A DNA stretch of 64,000 nucleotides from AC-32 sp963813435 (GCA_963813435.1 CAWEYY010000002.1:186001-250000); one strand, 5' to 3'. Positions 8,611 to 17,475 are shown, counted from the stretch's first letter. Numbers and translations are program-made. Notes: a model not told the origin generated them from the letters alone.

Positions 8611-8892
8611 TCACGCCGCGGGCACGCGGAACGAGTCGTCCTCGCGGTCGGGAGCATTCGCGAGCGCCTCGTCGACGGTCAGCGACGGCCTCGGCTCGTC
8701 CTCCGCCCAGACGTTCGACAGGTCGAGCGGATGCGCGGTCGGCTCGACCCCGCTCAGGTCGAGCTCGCCCACCTTGCCGACCGCTTCCAGGATCGCGCTC
8801 AGCTGCTCGGCGAACCGCTCGACTTCGCCGTCGGAGAGCTCGAGCCGCGCGAGCCGGGCGACGTGCAGCACCTCCTCGCGAGAGATCGTCAT
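8611..8892 (-). CDS. gatC: Asp/Glu-tRNA(Asn/Gln) amidotransferase subunit C
   Basis: The 93-residue small subunit tethers GatA to GatB. It shows the family pattern ISREEVLHVARLARLEL, a helical middle, and GVEPTAHPLDL followed by the acidic-Pro segment and the C-terminal DDSFRVP motif. It is the first gene of gatCAB and is separated from gatA by about 127 bases containing two inverted repeats. Finding all three subunits suggests that Gln-tRNA and/or Asn-tRNA are made by transamidation here, as in most actinobacteria. Confidence 0.96.
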   Translation of the reverse strand: MTISREEVLHVARLARLELSDGEVERFAEQLSAILEAVGKVGELDLSGVEPTAHPLDLSNVWAEDEPRPSLTVDEALANAPDREDDSFRVPAA

Positions 8893-9031
8893 CTTTCAGA
8901 ATCCTGTCAGAACCGCACCGAGCGGAACCGGCCGGCAGGCACCCGCGCCCGCGCCCGCGCGTGAACCGACTCGGCTGCGTATTGCGTAGTACTGGATGGG
9001 GTTCGTGGGGGACCGAGACCCTCCCCACGAG

Positions 9032-9061
9032 AAACGGGGCCCCGTTCGGGGCCCCGTTTTT
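9032..9061 (-). terminator. Strong GC hairpin downstream of the cold-shock gene
   Basis: A 12-bp perfect stem (AAACGGGGCCCC / GGGGCCCCGTTT) encloses a 4-base loop and starts about 20 bases after the csp stop. T-rich bases follow on both strands (TTTTTA on plus, TTTCTC on minus), so it could act in both directions. It separates csp transcription from gatC. Confidence 0.75.
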
Positions 9062-9082
9062 ACTTTCGGTTCCGGAACGGGT

Positions 9083-9283
9083 CTAGACCGGCGTAACGTT
9101 CGCAGCCTGCAGGCCCTTATCGCCCTGCACGACCTCGAACTCCACCTGCTGACCCTCGGTCAGCGACTTGTAGCCTTCCCCTGCGATCGCCGAGAAGTGG
9201 ACGAAGACGTCTTCGCCGCCTTCGCGCTCGATAAAGCCGTAGCCCTTCTCGTTCGAGAACCACTTGACGGTGCCCTTGGGCAA
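9083..9283 (-). CDS. Cold-shock domain protein
   Basis: A 66-residue single cold-shock domain (OB fold) that binds single-stranded RNA/DNA. Both RNP motifs are intact: KGYGFIER (RNP1) and DVFVHFSAI (RNP2). The N-terminal PKGTVKWFSNEKG is canonical. The start codon is TTG, with GGGAG about 8 bases upstream. It is monocistronic, between folD and the terminator at 9032-9061. It is named at family level because paralogue identity within CspA-like proteins cannot be fixed from sequence alone. Confidence 0.96.
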   Translation of the reverse strand: MPKGTVKWFSNEKGYGFIEREGGEDVFVHFSAIAGEGYKSLTEGQQVEFEVVQGDKGLQAANVTPV

Positions 9284-9358
9284 ACCTGACTCCCTTCCTG
9301 CACAAACAACGACGGCCCGGGCACCGAGCCGCCGACCTACGGTGAAGCGGCGCCAACG

Positions 9359-10219
9359 TTAGCGAGGCCGACCGGGGAACGCAAGAAGCCCCCGTCGATA
9401 CCTGGCGGCGCGAACCGTGTTCTGCAGAAGCATCGCGATCGTCATCGGTCCGACGCCCCCCGGGACGGGCGTGAGGAGCGCCGCGCGCCCGGCTGCGGAC
9501 GCATCAACATCGCCGACGAGGCCCTCCTCGGTGCGGTTCACGCCCACGTCTACGACCGCGGCGCCCTCCTTGACCATCTCGCCCGTGACGACGCCCGCGC
9601 GGCCGGCCGCGACGACCAGCACGTCGGCGTCGAGCGTGTAGTGAGAGAGGTCGTCCGTGTGCGTGTGACAGATGCTGACGGTCGCGTGCGCCTGCAGGAG
9701 CAGGTGCGCGACGGGCTTACCGACGATGTCGCTCCGGCCGACGACGACGGCCCGGGCGCCGTCGACCGGGACCTTGTGCTCGGCCAGGAGCGCCATGATC
9801 CCGAGCGGCGTCGCCGGCACGTGCGTCGGCCGGCCGAGGTAGAGCTGGCCGGCGTTGAACGGGTGGACGCCGTCCACATCCTTGATCGGGTCGAGCGCGG
9901 CGATCGCGGCCGCCTCGTCGATCTGCCCCGGGAGCGGCAGCTGGATCAGGATCCCGTCGATGCCGTCGTCGGCGTTCAGCTCGGCGACGGCCGCGTCGAA
10001 CTCCTCCTGGGAGATGTCCTCGGGCAGCTTGAGGTCGGTCGAGCGTATGCCCGCGTCGGCGGCGGCCTCGTGCTTGCGGCGGATGTAGATCGTCGAGGCG
10101 GGGTCGTCGCCGACCTGCACGGTCGCCAGCCCGACATCGCCCAGCTCGCGGACCTCCCCGGCGACCTCGGGCAGGATCCGCTCGGCGAGCGGACGCCCTT
10201 CCATCAGCGTCGCCGCCAA
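9359..10219 (-). CDS. folD: Bifunctional methylene-THF dehydrogenase/cyclohydrolase
   Basis: Interconverts methylene-, methenyl- and formyl-tetrahydrofolate using NADP. The 286 residues include the substrate-site signature VQVGDDPASTIYIRRK with the catalytic Lys (and the preceding Tyr). They also have GILIQLPLPGQI, the nucleotide site VVGRSDIVGKPVAHLLL and C-terminal LTPVPGGVGPMTIAMLLQNT. All are typical, and the length is normal. The gene ends 75 bases upstream of csp and lies 2 bases downstream of the ferritin-like gene's stop on the same strand, so the two are probably co-transcribed. Confidence 0.97.
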   Translation of the reverse strand: MAATLMEGRPLAERILPEVAGEVRELGDVGLATVQVGDDPASTIYIRRKHEAAADAGIRSTDLKLPEDISQEEFDAAVAELNADDGIDGILIQLPLPGQIDEAAAIAALDPIKDVDGVHPFNAGQLYLGRPTHVPATPLGIMALLAEHKVPVDGARAVVVGRSDIVGKPVAHLLLQAHATVSICHTHTDDLSHYTLDADVLVVAAGRAGVVTGEMVKEGAAVVDVGVNRTEEGLVGDVDASAAGRAALLTPVPGGVGPMTIAMLLQNTVRAARYRRGLLAFPGRPR

Positions 10220-10221
10220 GG

Positions 10222-11037
10222 TCAGGAGAAAGGCAGCTCGACGTCGCTGACGTCGAGGCCGAGCGACTCAGCCAGGCGGACGCCGATCTCGATGTCCTCC
10301 CGCAGCTTCTCGATGTCGCGCGAGCGCATCGCCTCGCCGATGAAAGCGCGCTCCTGGGGCCGCCACAGCGCGTGCTGCACGAAGATCGGGAGCAATCGGT
10401 TCGCCGCTTCGACGAGGTTACGTTTCGTCTTCTTGTCGGCATGCTTGAGCAGCACCTTCTCGTAGGCCATCCCGGCTCCGTGGTGGATCCCGTCGTCGGT
10501 CGTGAGCCGGTTGCAGAGATCCTCGAGCACGGTTCCGCGCGACGCTCGCGCGATCAGCCGGAAGCGCGAGATGATGAGGCGCTCGTAGAAGACCTGCATC
10601 TGGAAGACCTTCTCCTCGAGCGTGTCGGCCTCGAGCGTCATGTGCGCAAGCTCGTCGAGGTACGGGTCGCGCTCCGCCGTGCCGCCCGCCTCCTCGATCA
10701 GCTTCAGCCACGCCTCCGTGTGGCGCGACTCGTCCTGCACCATCGTCGAGTAGTAGAGCTTCGCCTCGGGGTCGGGAGCGATGTTCAGGAGCTGCGAGGA
10801 CATGTCGCAGGCGAGCATGTCCGCCTGGAGCTGCTGGGTGAGCACGGAGCGCCACATGTCGCGGCGCCTTGCTTGTCGCACGGGCGAGCCCTTGCCTTCC
10901 GGGATCGGCGGCATCTCTCCCCACGGCAGGTCGCGAACCTGCCACTCCTGGCGCTTCGCGAGCTCGTAGAAGCGCAGAACGCCCGCGAAGGCTTCGCGTT
11001 CTTCCTGCTCCGGATCGACTGCTGGACTGACCGTCAT
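10222..11037 (-). CDS. Ferritin-like diiron protein (RNR-R2/AurF-like fold)
   Basis: This 271-residue all-helical protein starts at the ATG at 11037 (MTVSPAV). An uninterrupted reading frame upstream is antisense to the HMG-CoA reductase gene and is not coding. Candidate iron ligands follow a four-helix diiron pattern: Asp about 73 (LQADM), E-x2-H at about 103-106 (DESRH), Glu about 152 (FYERL) and D-x2-H at about 182-185 (DDGIHH). Two ligands are Asp where the classical pattern has Glu. Such proteins oxygenate small molecules or store iron, and the substrate is unknown. It precedes folD by 2 bases and is divergent from HMG-CoA reductase. Confidence 0.8.
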   Translation of the reverse strand: MTVSPAVDPEQEEREAFAGVLRFYELAKRQEWQVRDLPWGEMPPIPEGKGSPVRQARRRDMWRSVLTQQLQADMLACDMSSQLLNIAPDPEAKLYYSTMVQDESRHTEAWLKLIEEAGGTAERDPYLDELAHMTLEADTLEEKVFQMQVFYERLIISRFRLIARASRGTVLEDLCNRLTTDDGIHHGAGMAYEKVLLKHADKKTKRNLVEAANRLLPIFVQHALWRPQERAFIGEAMRSRDIEKLREDIEIGVRLAESLGLDVSDVELPFS

Positions 11038-11211
11038 GCGCCGCAGAGTATCCCGCAGCGACGTTTCCCTGGCGTCCGTAGGTTCCCGCGAAGATCGCGT
11101 GAGGTGGAACACGGCCACCTCGCTTCTATACGCCAGGAGCTTGAGCAGCCGCCGGAGAGAGCTGTGCGATCGCGGGAACCTGACGTAGGCGTCCGACATA
11201 AGCTCTCGCCC

Positions 11212-12420
11212 GTGGCGATCAGGAAGTGGCCCCGGAAGAACGACGCCACCTCGATCCAGGCTCGCCAGGAGGCGCTCGGCCTGGACGGTGAGGTGACGGG
11301 GCTCGACCTCGAGCCGTTCGCGACGGCCCAGGAGATGCTGACCGGCGTCGCCGTGACCCCGGTCTCGGTGGTCGGGCCGATGGAGCTCGAGCTCGGCGAG
11401 TACGAACTTCGCGAGCCCGGAGGCGAGGTGGTCGAGACCGGACGGGCGCAGGACTCCGTCTTCGTTCCGCTCGCGCACACCGAGGGTGGGCTGTCCGCCT
11501 CGATGCAGCGCGGCGCTCTGGCCGTCGCCGAGTCGGGCGGCTTTCGGACGTACGTCCTCGCCGACCGGATCACGCGAGCCTCGTGCTTCGTCTGCGCGAG
11601 CGCCGCCGACGCCCTCGAGCTCGCTCAATGGATCGCGGATGAGCTCTCGGCGATGCAGGACTGGATCGCCGAGCTGGACGACCCCTCGCTCTCGAAGTTC
11701 GCTCGTCTGCGCGAGGTGAAAACGCACGTCGTCGGCCCGATGTGTCACGTCCTCTGGCGCTGGACGACTGGCGACGCGGTCGGCGCGAACATGATGACCC
11801 GCAACTCGTACCTCCTCAACATGGGCTACGTGATGGAGCGCGCGCCGGTCAGGCCCGAGCGCGCGATCCTCGAGGCGAACATGGGCGGCGACAAGAAGCC
11901 GTCCTTCGAGTACTTCCAGAGCGGCCACGGCAAGACGGTGCTCGCCGAGGCCACGCTGACGGACAACGCGATTCGGCGCGTGCTGCGGACGGGCGCGGAC
12001 GACCTCCTGGACCTCGCCTGGGCGGGGACCCACGGCGCGGTCGCCTCCGGGATGCAGTCGGTCGCCTTCACCCCCGCCTCGGCGATCGCGGCGATCTTCG
12101 CGGCGACCGGCCAGGACCTCGGCATGGTCGGCACGAGCTCGATGTGTCACGGGACCGGACGACGGGTCGAGGGCGGCCTCCAGGTCTCGCTGCGCCTGCC
12201 CGGGCTCGAGGTGGCGACGATCGGTGGCGGCACGACCCTCCCCTACGCACGCACCTGGCTCGAGCTGCTCGGCTGCGCGGGCGCCGGAAAGGTCTACCGC
12301 TTCGCCCAGATCGTGGCCGCGGCGACTCTCGCACTCGAGATCTCCGCATCCGCCGCAATGGCCACGGCCGGCTCGGCCGAGTTCTTTCGCGCGCATCACG
12401 AACGCGGCGGCCTTCGCTAG
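11212..12420 (+). CDS. Hydroxymethylglutaryl-CoA reductase
   Basis: Reduces HMG-CoA to mevalonate with NAD(P)H. The catalytic set is visible: Glu about 91 (AHTEGGLSAS), the dinucleotide-site GDAVGANM (about 187-194), the Lys pair in ANMGGDKKPS (about 228-229), Asp about 302 (TGQDLGMVG) and a C-terminal AHHERGG His. GATIGGG-like ATIGGGTT closes the domain. GTG at 11212 is the start; the frame remains open upstream, but that part is antisense to another gene. No other mevalonate-pathway gene is in the window. Most actinobacteria use the MEP route, so this is either a partial mevalonate route elsewhere or a degradative enzyme. Confidence 0.88.
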   Translation: MAIRKWPRKNDATSIQARQEALGLDGEVTGLDLEPFATAQEMLTGVAVTPVSVVGPMELELGEYELREPGGEVVETGRAQDSVFVPLAHTEGGLSASMQRGALAVAESGGFRTYVLADRITRASCFVCASAADALELAQWIADELSAMQDWIAELDDPSLSKFARLREVKTHVVGPMCHVLWRWTTGDAVGANMMTRNSYLLNMGYVMERAPVRPERAILEANMGGDKKPSFEYFQSGHGKTVLAEATLTDNAIRRVLRTGADDLLDLAWAGTHGAVASGMQSVAFTPASAIAAIFAATGQDLGMVGTSSMCHGTGRRVEGGLQVSLRLPGLEVATIGGGTTLPYARTWLELLGCAGAGKVYRFAQIVAAATLALEISASAAMATAGSAEFFRAHHERGGLR

Positions 12421-12513
12421 TTTCGATCAGTACTTTCCCGCTTCCCGGACGCCTCTTGTCCACGGCGCCGCTCAGCGCTTCTGCCGATGGCCGCGCCTCG
12501 CGTGGGGACGAGG

Positions 12514-14250
12514 ATGCAAGACATGGATCTCCCACCGCGCTTGGGCCTTCTGCTCGCACCGGTCCTGGCGCTGGCGCTCACGATCCCGGCCGGCGCCTCG
12601 GGCCCGACGACTGGCTTATCACGCGCGACAAGCCAGCAGCGCGTCCCGGACTGGCTGGCCGAGTACGACGACGAGAGCTCGGAACCGCTCAGCTTCGATC
12701 AGCTGACACAGGCGCTCAAACAGTCGGTCGAAGGCCCGGAGCTGTACGGGTTGCGCGTCACGAGCACTCCCCACTACGCGGGCGACCGCGCGCTTCTGGC
12801 CACGGTGACCCCGAACGGCGACCGCCTGCGCGACAAGGCGACCGTCCAGTTTCGGCTCGAGCGGCCGGCGACGGTGGCGATGAGCGTCATGGTCTGCTCG
12901 AAGCACGGCAAGGTCGTGTGGCGCACCAAAGCGTACCTGCCCGCCGGGAACGAGAGGCTTGTGTGGGCACCATCGGCGACGACGCTGCCGAGGACCTACC
13001 TGCTCCTTCTGACCGTGACGACAAACGGGGTACGTCACGCCTACGGCAATCCCGATTACCGGCTGGCCAGGCTCGATCCCGCGCCGGTCGTCCGGGTGCG
13101 GGGAGTCGACGCCGGCTTCGGCAAGAGGAGCTACGCGCCGGGAGTTCCGGCGCGGCTCCACATCGCGACTGACGCGCCGAGCTTCACGGTCCAGTTCTTC
13201 CAGGCCGGCCCCGAGCTGCAACCAACGGAGGGCTATGCGATGGAGGGTGAGCCGGTGAACGAGCCGAGGACGTTCACATGGGTGGCCCACCGCGACAGCC
13301 CCGGCACGATCATCGTGCACATCGGCGACTGGCCGAACGGGATCTACTACGCGGAGGTTGAGGCGTCCGACGGCAGGGTGGGCTATGCGCCGTTCATCGT
13401 TCGTCCCCACGTGTACGGCGCGCACCGCGTCGCCTACATCGTCCACACCAACACCTGGGAGGCCTACAACCACCAGGACGTCAACGCCGACGGCTGGGGC
13501 GACACCTGGTACGCGGCCAACGGGATCCGGAACGTCGACCTCGCACGTCACTACGTCGGCCTCGGCGCCCCGCCGAAGTGGCGCGCCTACGACCTCGCTC
13601 TACTCCACTGGCTCTACCGGACTGGCAAGAAGGTCGACTTCTTCAGCGACGACGACATCGAGGGCGTCCACACCGCACGCACGCTCGCGAACCACTACGA
13701 CCTGATCGTCTTCCCGGGGCACGAGGAGTACGTCACGCGTCACATGTACGACCTGATCGCCGGCTATCGCAACCTCGGGGGCAATCTGATGTTCCTCTCC
13801 GCGACCAACTTCCTCTGGTGCATCGAGCGCCACGGCAACCGGATCACGCGGACAGCTGAATGGCGGTGGCTCGGCCGGCCGGAGTCGCGTCTGATCGGCG
13901 TCCAGTACCGCGGTAACGACGAGGGCACGCATCGAGGCCCCTACACGCTCACCCCGTCCGGGCGTTCGTCGTGGGAGTTCGACGGCGTCGACCAGACCGC
14001 GCTGCCGCTCTGGCGCTGGTTCGGAATCGAGTTCGACATGACCACCTCGGTCTCGCCTCGCAGGATCAACGTTCTCGCGCGGGTGAATCCACACATGCCG
14101 AATCCCCGCCTGCGCGGCGAGATGACCTACTACACGCGCGGGCGCGCAAAGGTGTTCGCAGCGGGTGTGCTCAACTTCCCGGGCTCCACGTACTACCCCG
14201 CGTACCGACAGGTTCTCGAGAACGTCTGGGCGCGGCTCGTCAAGCCGTGA
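12514..14250 (+). CDS. Secreted N,N-dimethylformamidase beta-subunit-like protein
   Basis: The 578 residues from the ATG at 12514 (GACGAGG just upstream) carry a signal peptide (RLGLLLAPVLALALTIPAGA). A beta-rich region at about 60-300 precedes a C-terminal domain of the dimethylformamidase large-subunit type. Recognisable segments are AYIVHTNTWEAYNHQ, VDFFSDDDIEG, YDLIVFPGHEEYVTRHMYD, GGNLMFLSATNFLWCIE and KVFAAGVLNFPGSTYYPAYRQVLENVW. The authentic enzyme is cytoplasmic with a small alpha subunit. Here the protein is exported and no alpha partner is adjacent, so real activity is unknown. Homologues are common in soil actinobacteria as glycoside-hydrolase-associated proteins. Confidence 0.75.
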   Translation: MQDMDLPPRLGLLLAPVLALALTIPAGASGPTTGLSRATSQQRVPDWLAEYDDESSEPLSFDQLTQALKQSVEGPELYGLRVTSTPHYAGDRALLATVTPNGDRLRDKATVQFRLERPATVAMSVMVCSKHGKVVWRTKAYLPAGNERLVWAPSATTLPRTYLLLLTVTTNGVRHAYGNPDYRLARLDPAPVVRVRGVDAGFGKRSYAPGVPARLHIATDAPSFTVQFFQAGPELQPTEGYAMEGEPVNEPRTFTWVAHRDSPGTIIVHIGDWPNGIYYAEVEASDGRVGYAPFIVRPHVYGAHRVAYIVHTNTWEAYNHQDVNADGWGDTWYAANGIRNVDLARHYVGLGAPPKWRAYDLALLHWLYRTGKKVDFFSDDDIEGVHTARTLANHYDLIVFPGHEEYVTRHMYDLIAGYRNLGGNLMFLSATNFLWCIERHGNRITRTAEWRWLGRPESRLIGVQYRGNDEGTHRGPYTLTPSGRSSWEFDGVDQTALPLWRWFGIEFDMTTSVSPRRINVLARVNPHMPNPRLRGEMTYYTRGRAKVFAAGVLNFPGSTYYPAYRQVLENVWARLVKP

Positions 14251-14346
14251 CGACGAGCCACCAACACTCGGCTCAGTGATGGAGGCGTGCGGCCATGGCG
14301 CCGATATCGTGGCAAAAGCGACATCTGCGGCCAGTCGAGGTGACAA

Positions 14347-14637
14347 ATGCTTCGGATCTGGCTCATGGCGATGCTCGCGGCAGCCCTCCTGACAGTCGTC
14401 AGGACGTACGACCTAGCGCACCGAACCGGCCTGTTGAGCTCGTGCTCGGCGATCCACGCACCGGCCGGTCACCACGGCAACTGGCACTCGTGCCGGAAGG
14501 GCCTCCTCGACGGGCGGCCCGACCTCGCGAGCGATCGGTGCCGCAGCCAGGGCCGTACGGGCTCCCACGAGTACTGGCGCTGCCCCGCGTCGCGGACATA
14601 CGCGAGCCGGCGCACTAGCGTTTGCGGCCGCGGCTGA
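14347..14637 (+). CDS. Small secreted Cys-containing protein, unknown
   Basis: A 96-residue protein with an N-terminal hydrophobic signal (MLRIWLMAMLAAALLTVV) and GAGG placed 6 bases before the ATG. The mature part has four to five cysteines and a His/Arg-rich composition (SCSAIHAPAGHHGNWHSC, YWRCPASR). Its last 23 bases overlap the 3' end of the convergent FG-GAP gene. No family is recognised. The ribosome site and signal peptide argue for a real gene, but the composition of the C-terminal half also fits a chance frame. Confidence 0.45.
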   Translation: MLRIWLMAMLAAALLTVVRTYDLAHRTGLLSSCSAIHAPAGHHGNWHSCRKGLLDGRPDLASDRCRSQGRTGSHEYWRCPASRTYASRRTSVCGRG

Positions 14638-16075
14638 CGACCAGGTCGACCTTGGAGCCGCCGGGCAACACCGTGCCGAACTCGGGCTTCTGCGAGACGA
14701 CCCGGCCCTTCGGCACACCGAGGTCCGAATGGGCGCGTCGGATCGTCCCGACGCGGCAATGCGCGGCCGCAAGCGCCCGCCTGGCGACCGGCAGCTTCAA
14801 CCCTTCGTAGCCTGATCCGATGGACACCACATCGCCCGAGACATCCTGGACTGTGCAAAGGCCTGGCGTACTGAGCAGCACCGTGACCCTGTGCGTCGAG
14901 TAGTCCGCGCTCACGACGTCCGGCTTGCCGTCACCGTTGAGATCGCCCGCTGCGAGCGCGAGACCTCCGATGTCCTGGAGATGACCCAGACGGTAGTCGA
15001 GCCGCTCGCGAAGGTTGCCGTCGCCGCCATTGAGGAGCAGCGAGACGAAGCCGGAGTCGTAGTTCGTCTGGTTCCGCGCGGCTATCAGGTCGGGCCTCCC
15101 GTCCACGTTGAGGTCGGCGACCGCCAACGCGTCGATTCCCTCGGCGTAGCCGAACGTCCCCAGGAAGGTCCGCGGTGACCTGAAGGTGGCGTTTCCTCGG
15201 TTGGTCAGCACGTACACGGAGGCCGGCTGGAGCGTCACTCCCTCCTCCTCGACCTCGTCCGACCAATCGTTCGAGGCGACCGCGAGGTCATGCGAGCCGT
15301 TCCCGTCGAGGTCGGCGGCTACGGCCCACGTTGGGCCGGATGTGCCGTCGTAGTCGTGCCCGCGCCGGAAGGTGCCGTCGCCGCGGTTGAGCAACAGCGA
15401 TGAGCTCCCCTCGTTGCTCGCGGTTGCCAAGTCCGGCCTAGCGTCGCCGTTCAGGTCGGCGATCGCCAGGGACATCGGAGAGTCCCCGACCGTGTAGTCG
15501 ATGCGAGGCGCGAACGTGCTGCCGCGGTTCAGGAGCACGGAGACCGAGCCCGCGTTCGCAACTGCGAGGTCGATCGTCCCGTCGCCGTCGAGGTCGCCCA
15601 CCGCGACAGCGGACGGGTCGGCGCCGGTCCGGTAGTCGTGCCTCGACTGGAAACCGCCGGCGCCGCCGTTGAGCAGCACGGAGACGGTGTGGCGGCCGCC
15701 CGTGGTCACCATTTCGCGCCGACCGTCGCCGTTCAGGTCGGCGATCGCGACCGAGTTGGGGCTTCGCCCGGCGCTGTAGTCGTTCCTCGCGCCGAACGTG
15801 CCGTTCCCGCGGTTGAGGAGCACTGAGACAGTGGCCTGGCCCAAGTTCGCCGTCACCAGATCACGCTCGCCGTCGCCGTTCAGGTCGCCGATCGCGACGG
15901 CGCTCGGTCCGCGCCCCGTTGCGTAGCTCACCGGGGCGGCGAACGATGGACCCGAGATGACCGGCGGGGGCGTGACGCCCTTGCGCGACGGACTCGGCGC
16001 TCCACCACAGCCGGCTCCGAGCGCCGGCAGGAGGCAGGCGCATGCGAGGAGGACTGCACGAGCCCGGAAGTTCAC
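14615..16075 (-). CDS. FG-GAP/VCBS-repeat lipoprotein with C-terminal PASTA domain
   Basis: Lipobox (LGAGC, Cys about 23) after a signal peptide. Seven FG-GAP units follow, each with a calcium-loop core (DLNGDGERDL, DLNGDGRREM, DLDGDGTIDL, DLNGDARPDL, DLDGNGSHDL, DLNVDGRPDL, DLNGDGKPDV) and a VSVLLNRG strand, as expected for one complete seven-bladed propeller. The last 70 residues form a PASTA-like domain (ARRALAAAHCRVG, VVSQKPEFGTVLPGGSKVDLVVS). PASTA domains bind peptidoglycan or mediate wall interactions. It overlaps its upstream paralogue by 4 bp, so the two form one operon. Confidence 0.88.
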   Translation of the reverse strand: MNFRARAVLLACACLLPALGAGCGGAPSPSRKGVTPPPVISGPSFAAPVSYATGRGPSAVAIGDLNGDGERDLVTANLGQATVSVLLNRGNGTFGARNDYSAGRSPNSVAIADLNGDGRREMVTTGGRHTVSVLLNGGAGGFQSRHDYRTGADPSAVAVGDLDGDGTIDLAVANAGSVSVLLNRGSTFAPRIDYTVGDSPMSLAIADLNGDARPDLATASNEGSSSLLLNRGDGTFRRGHDYDGTSGPTWAVAADLDGNGSHDLAVASNDWSDEVEEEGVTLQPASVYVLTNRGNATFRSPRTFLGTFGYAEGIDALAVADLNVDGRPDLIAARNQTNYDSGFVSLLLNGGDGNLRERLDYRLGHLQDIGGLALAAGDLNGDGKPDVVSADYSTHRVTVLLSTPGLCTVQDVSGDVVSIGSGYEGLKLPVARRALAAAHCRVGTIRRAHSDLGVPKGRVVSQKPEFGTVLPGGSKVDLVVSRGRKR

Positions 16076-17475
16076 TTGCGCCGCCCCTTGCTGATGACGA
16101 GGTTGACCTTGCCGCCCTTCGGCAGTACCGAGCCGAACTTGGGCTTCTGCGAGATCACGTGGCCCTTCTCTGCCCAGCGCGAGTAGGCACGGCGTAGGCT
16201 CCGGACCCGGCAGTTGACGCGCGCGAGCGTCCGCTTCGCCTCGGGAATCGTCATGCCACCAAGGCGCTGGACGTTGCAGACGCCGGGAGTATTGACGAGG
16301 ACGGCGAGCCAGCTGTCGCCGTTGCGGCTGTTGTGGACGGGCACGACGATGTCCGCTCTGCGGTCGCCGTTCAGGTCGGCGATGGCGACCGACTGGCCCT
16401 CGAACTGGTAGCGGTACTCGAGCTTCCCTTTGAAACTACCGTCGCCATTGTTGAGCAGCAGCGAGACGCTGTCGTCGTAGCTCTGTGCCGCCAGGTCGGG
16501 CTTGCGGTCACCGTTTACGTCGCCGATCGCGAGCGCTGACGGGCGGCCTCCCGTCCTGAAGTCGCGCCTCGCCCGGAAGCCGCCGTCACCCTTGTTCAGG
16601 AGCACGGAAACGGTGTTTCCTTTGAAGTTCGTCGCGACCAGGTCCGGCTTCCGGTCGGCGTTTACGTCACGGATCGCGAGCGCGTTCGGAAACTTTCCGG
16701 TTCGGTAGTCCTGCCTCGGTTCGAAGCTGCCGTCGCCGCGGTTACGCAGCACCGACACGGTGTTGTCCGCGGAATTGGCGGTTACAACGTCTGCCTTGCC
16801 GTCCTCGTTCAGGTCGCCCACCGCGACCGCGTCCAGACCGCCTCCGGTCTCGTACCGCTCCGAGGAGGTCTCGAAGCTGCCATCGCCACGGTTGAGCAGG
16901 AGCGAGACGGTGCTGGTCTTGGCGTTCGCCGTGACAAGATCCGCCCTGCCATCGCCGTTGACGTCTCCGACCGTGCCGAAGTCGGAATCGGCCCCGAGGT
17001 CGTAGTCCTTGCCCCTCTTGAACCCGCCGCTGCCCTTGTTGAGCAGCACGGAGACGACGGTGATGTCATCGAGGGGGTCGTCGGTTACGACTACGAGGTC
17101 GGGCTTCCGATCCCCGTTCAAATCGGCGATCGCCACGGACCTTGCGAGCCACGCTACGGAGTACTCGTGCGACGCGAAGTTCCCGTGACCACGGTTGAGA
17201 TTGACGAACACGCTGCTCGGGTTGTAGTTCGCAGCGACGACGTCCGCTCTGCCGTCTCCATTGAGGTCGCCAATCGCCACGTTACTGGTGTCGTCGAGGG
17301 AGACCCCGTTAAACAGCTTGCTCCTGAACGTCGGGTCCGGTGCGGCTGCCGATGCCGCCAGGGGCGCGACGACGAGCGAGAGCGCTGCGCCGACGCAGGC
17401 GAGGAAAACACTGCAGCGCCGAGCCCCTTGTCCTACCGAGCTTGTGCGATGCGGATCGGCGTGCGGCGGCCTCAT
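16072..17475 (-). CDS. FG-GAP/VCBS-repeat secreted protein with C-terminal PASTA domain
   Basis: Paralogue of the following gene, with the same design. A classical signal peptide (VFLACVGAALSLVVAPLAASA) without a lipobox precedes seven FG-GAP calcium-loop repeats (from DLNGDGRADV to DLNGDRRADI) and a PASTA-like C-terminus (AKRTLARVNCRVR, VISQKPKFGSVLPKGGKVNLVIS). One copy is thus secreted and wall-interacting while its partner is lipid-anchored. The first gene of the pair starts with ATG at 17475. A set of three phased direct repeats (17532-17561) lies about 60 bases upstream. Confidence 0.88.
   Translation of the reverse strand: MRPPHADPHRTSSVGQGARRCSVFLACVGAALSLVVAPLAASAAAPDPTFRSKLFNGVSLDDTSNVAIGDLNGDGRADVVAANYNPSSVFVNLNRGHGNFASHEYSVAWLARSVAIADLNGDRKPDLVVVTDDPLDDITVVSVLLNKGSGGFKRGKDYDLGADSDFGTVGDVNGDGRADLVTANAKTSTVSLLLNRGDGSFETSSERYETGGGLDAVAVGDLNEDGKADVVTANSADNTVSVLRNRGDGSFEPRQDYRTGKFPNALAIRDVNADRKPDLVATNFKGNTVSVLLNKGDGGFRARRDFRTGGRPSALAIGDVNGDRKPDLAAQSYDDSVSLLLNNGDGSFKGKLEYRYQFEGQSVAIADLNGDRRADIVVPVHNSRNGDSWLAVLVNTPGVCNVQRLGGMTIPEAKRTLARVNCRVRSLRRAYSRWAEKGHVISQKPKFGSVLPKGGKVNLVISKGRRK

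Noticed and set aside
10372..11211. N-terminal extension of HMG-CoA reductase.
   Set aside because: The upstream part is antisense to the diiron-protein gene and carries no family sequence; the GTG at 11212 fits the family start.
15000..17300. Regularly spaced similar DNA words, first suspected as a CRISPR array.
   Set aside because: They are the codons for DLNGDG-type calcium loops in FG-GAP repeats; spacing is about 180-190 bp and the copies are coding and diverged.
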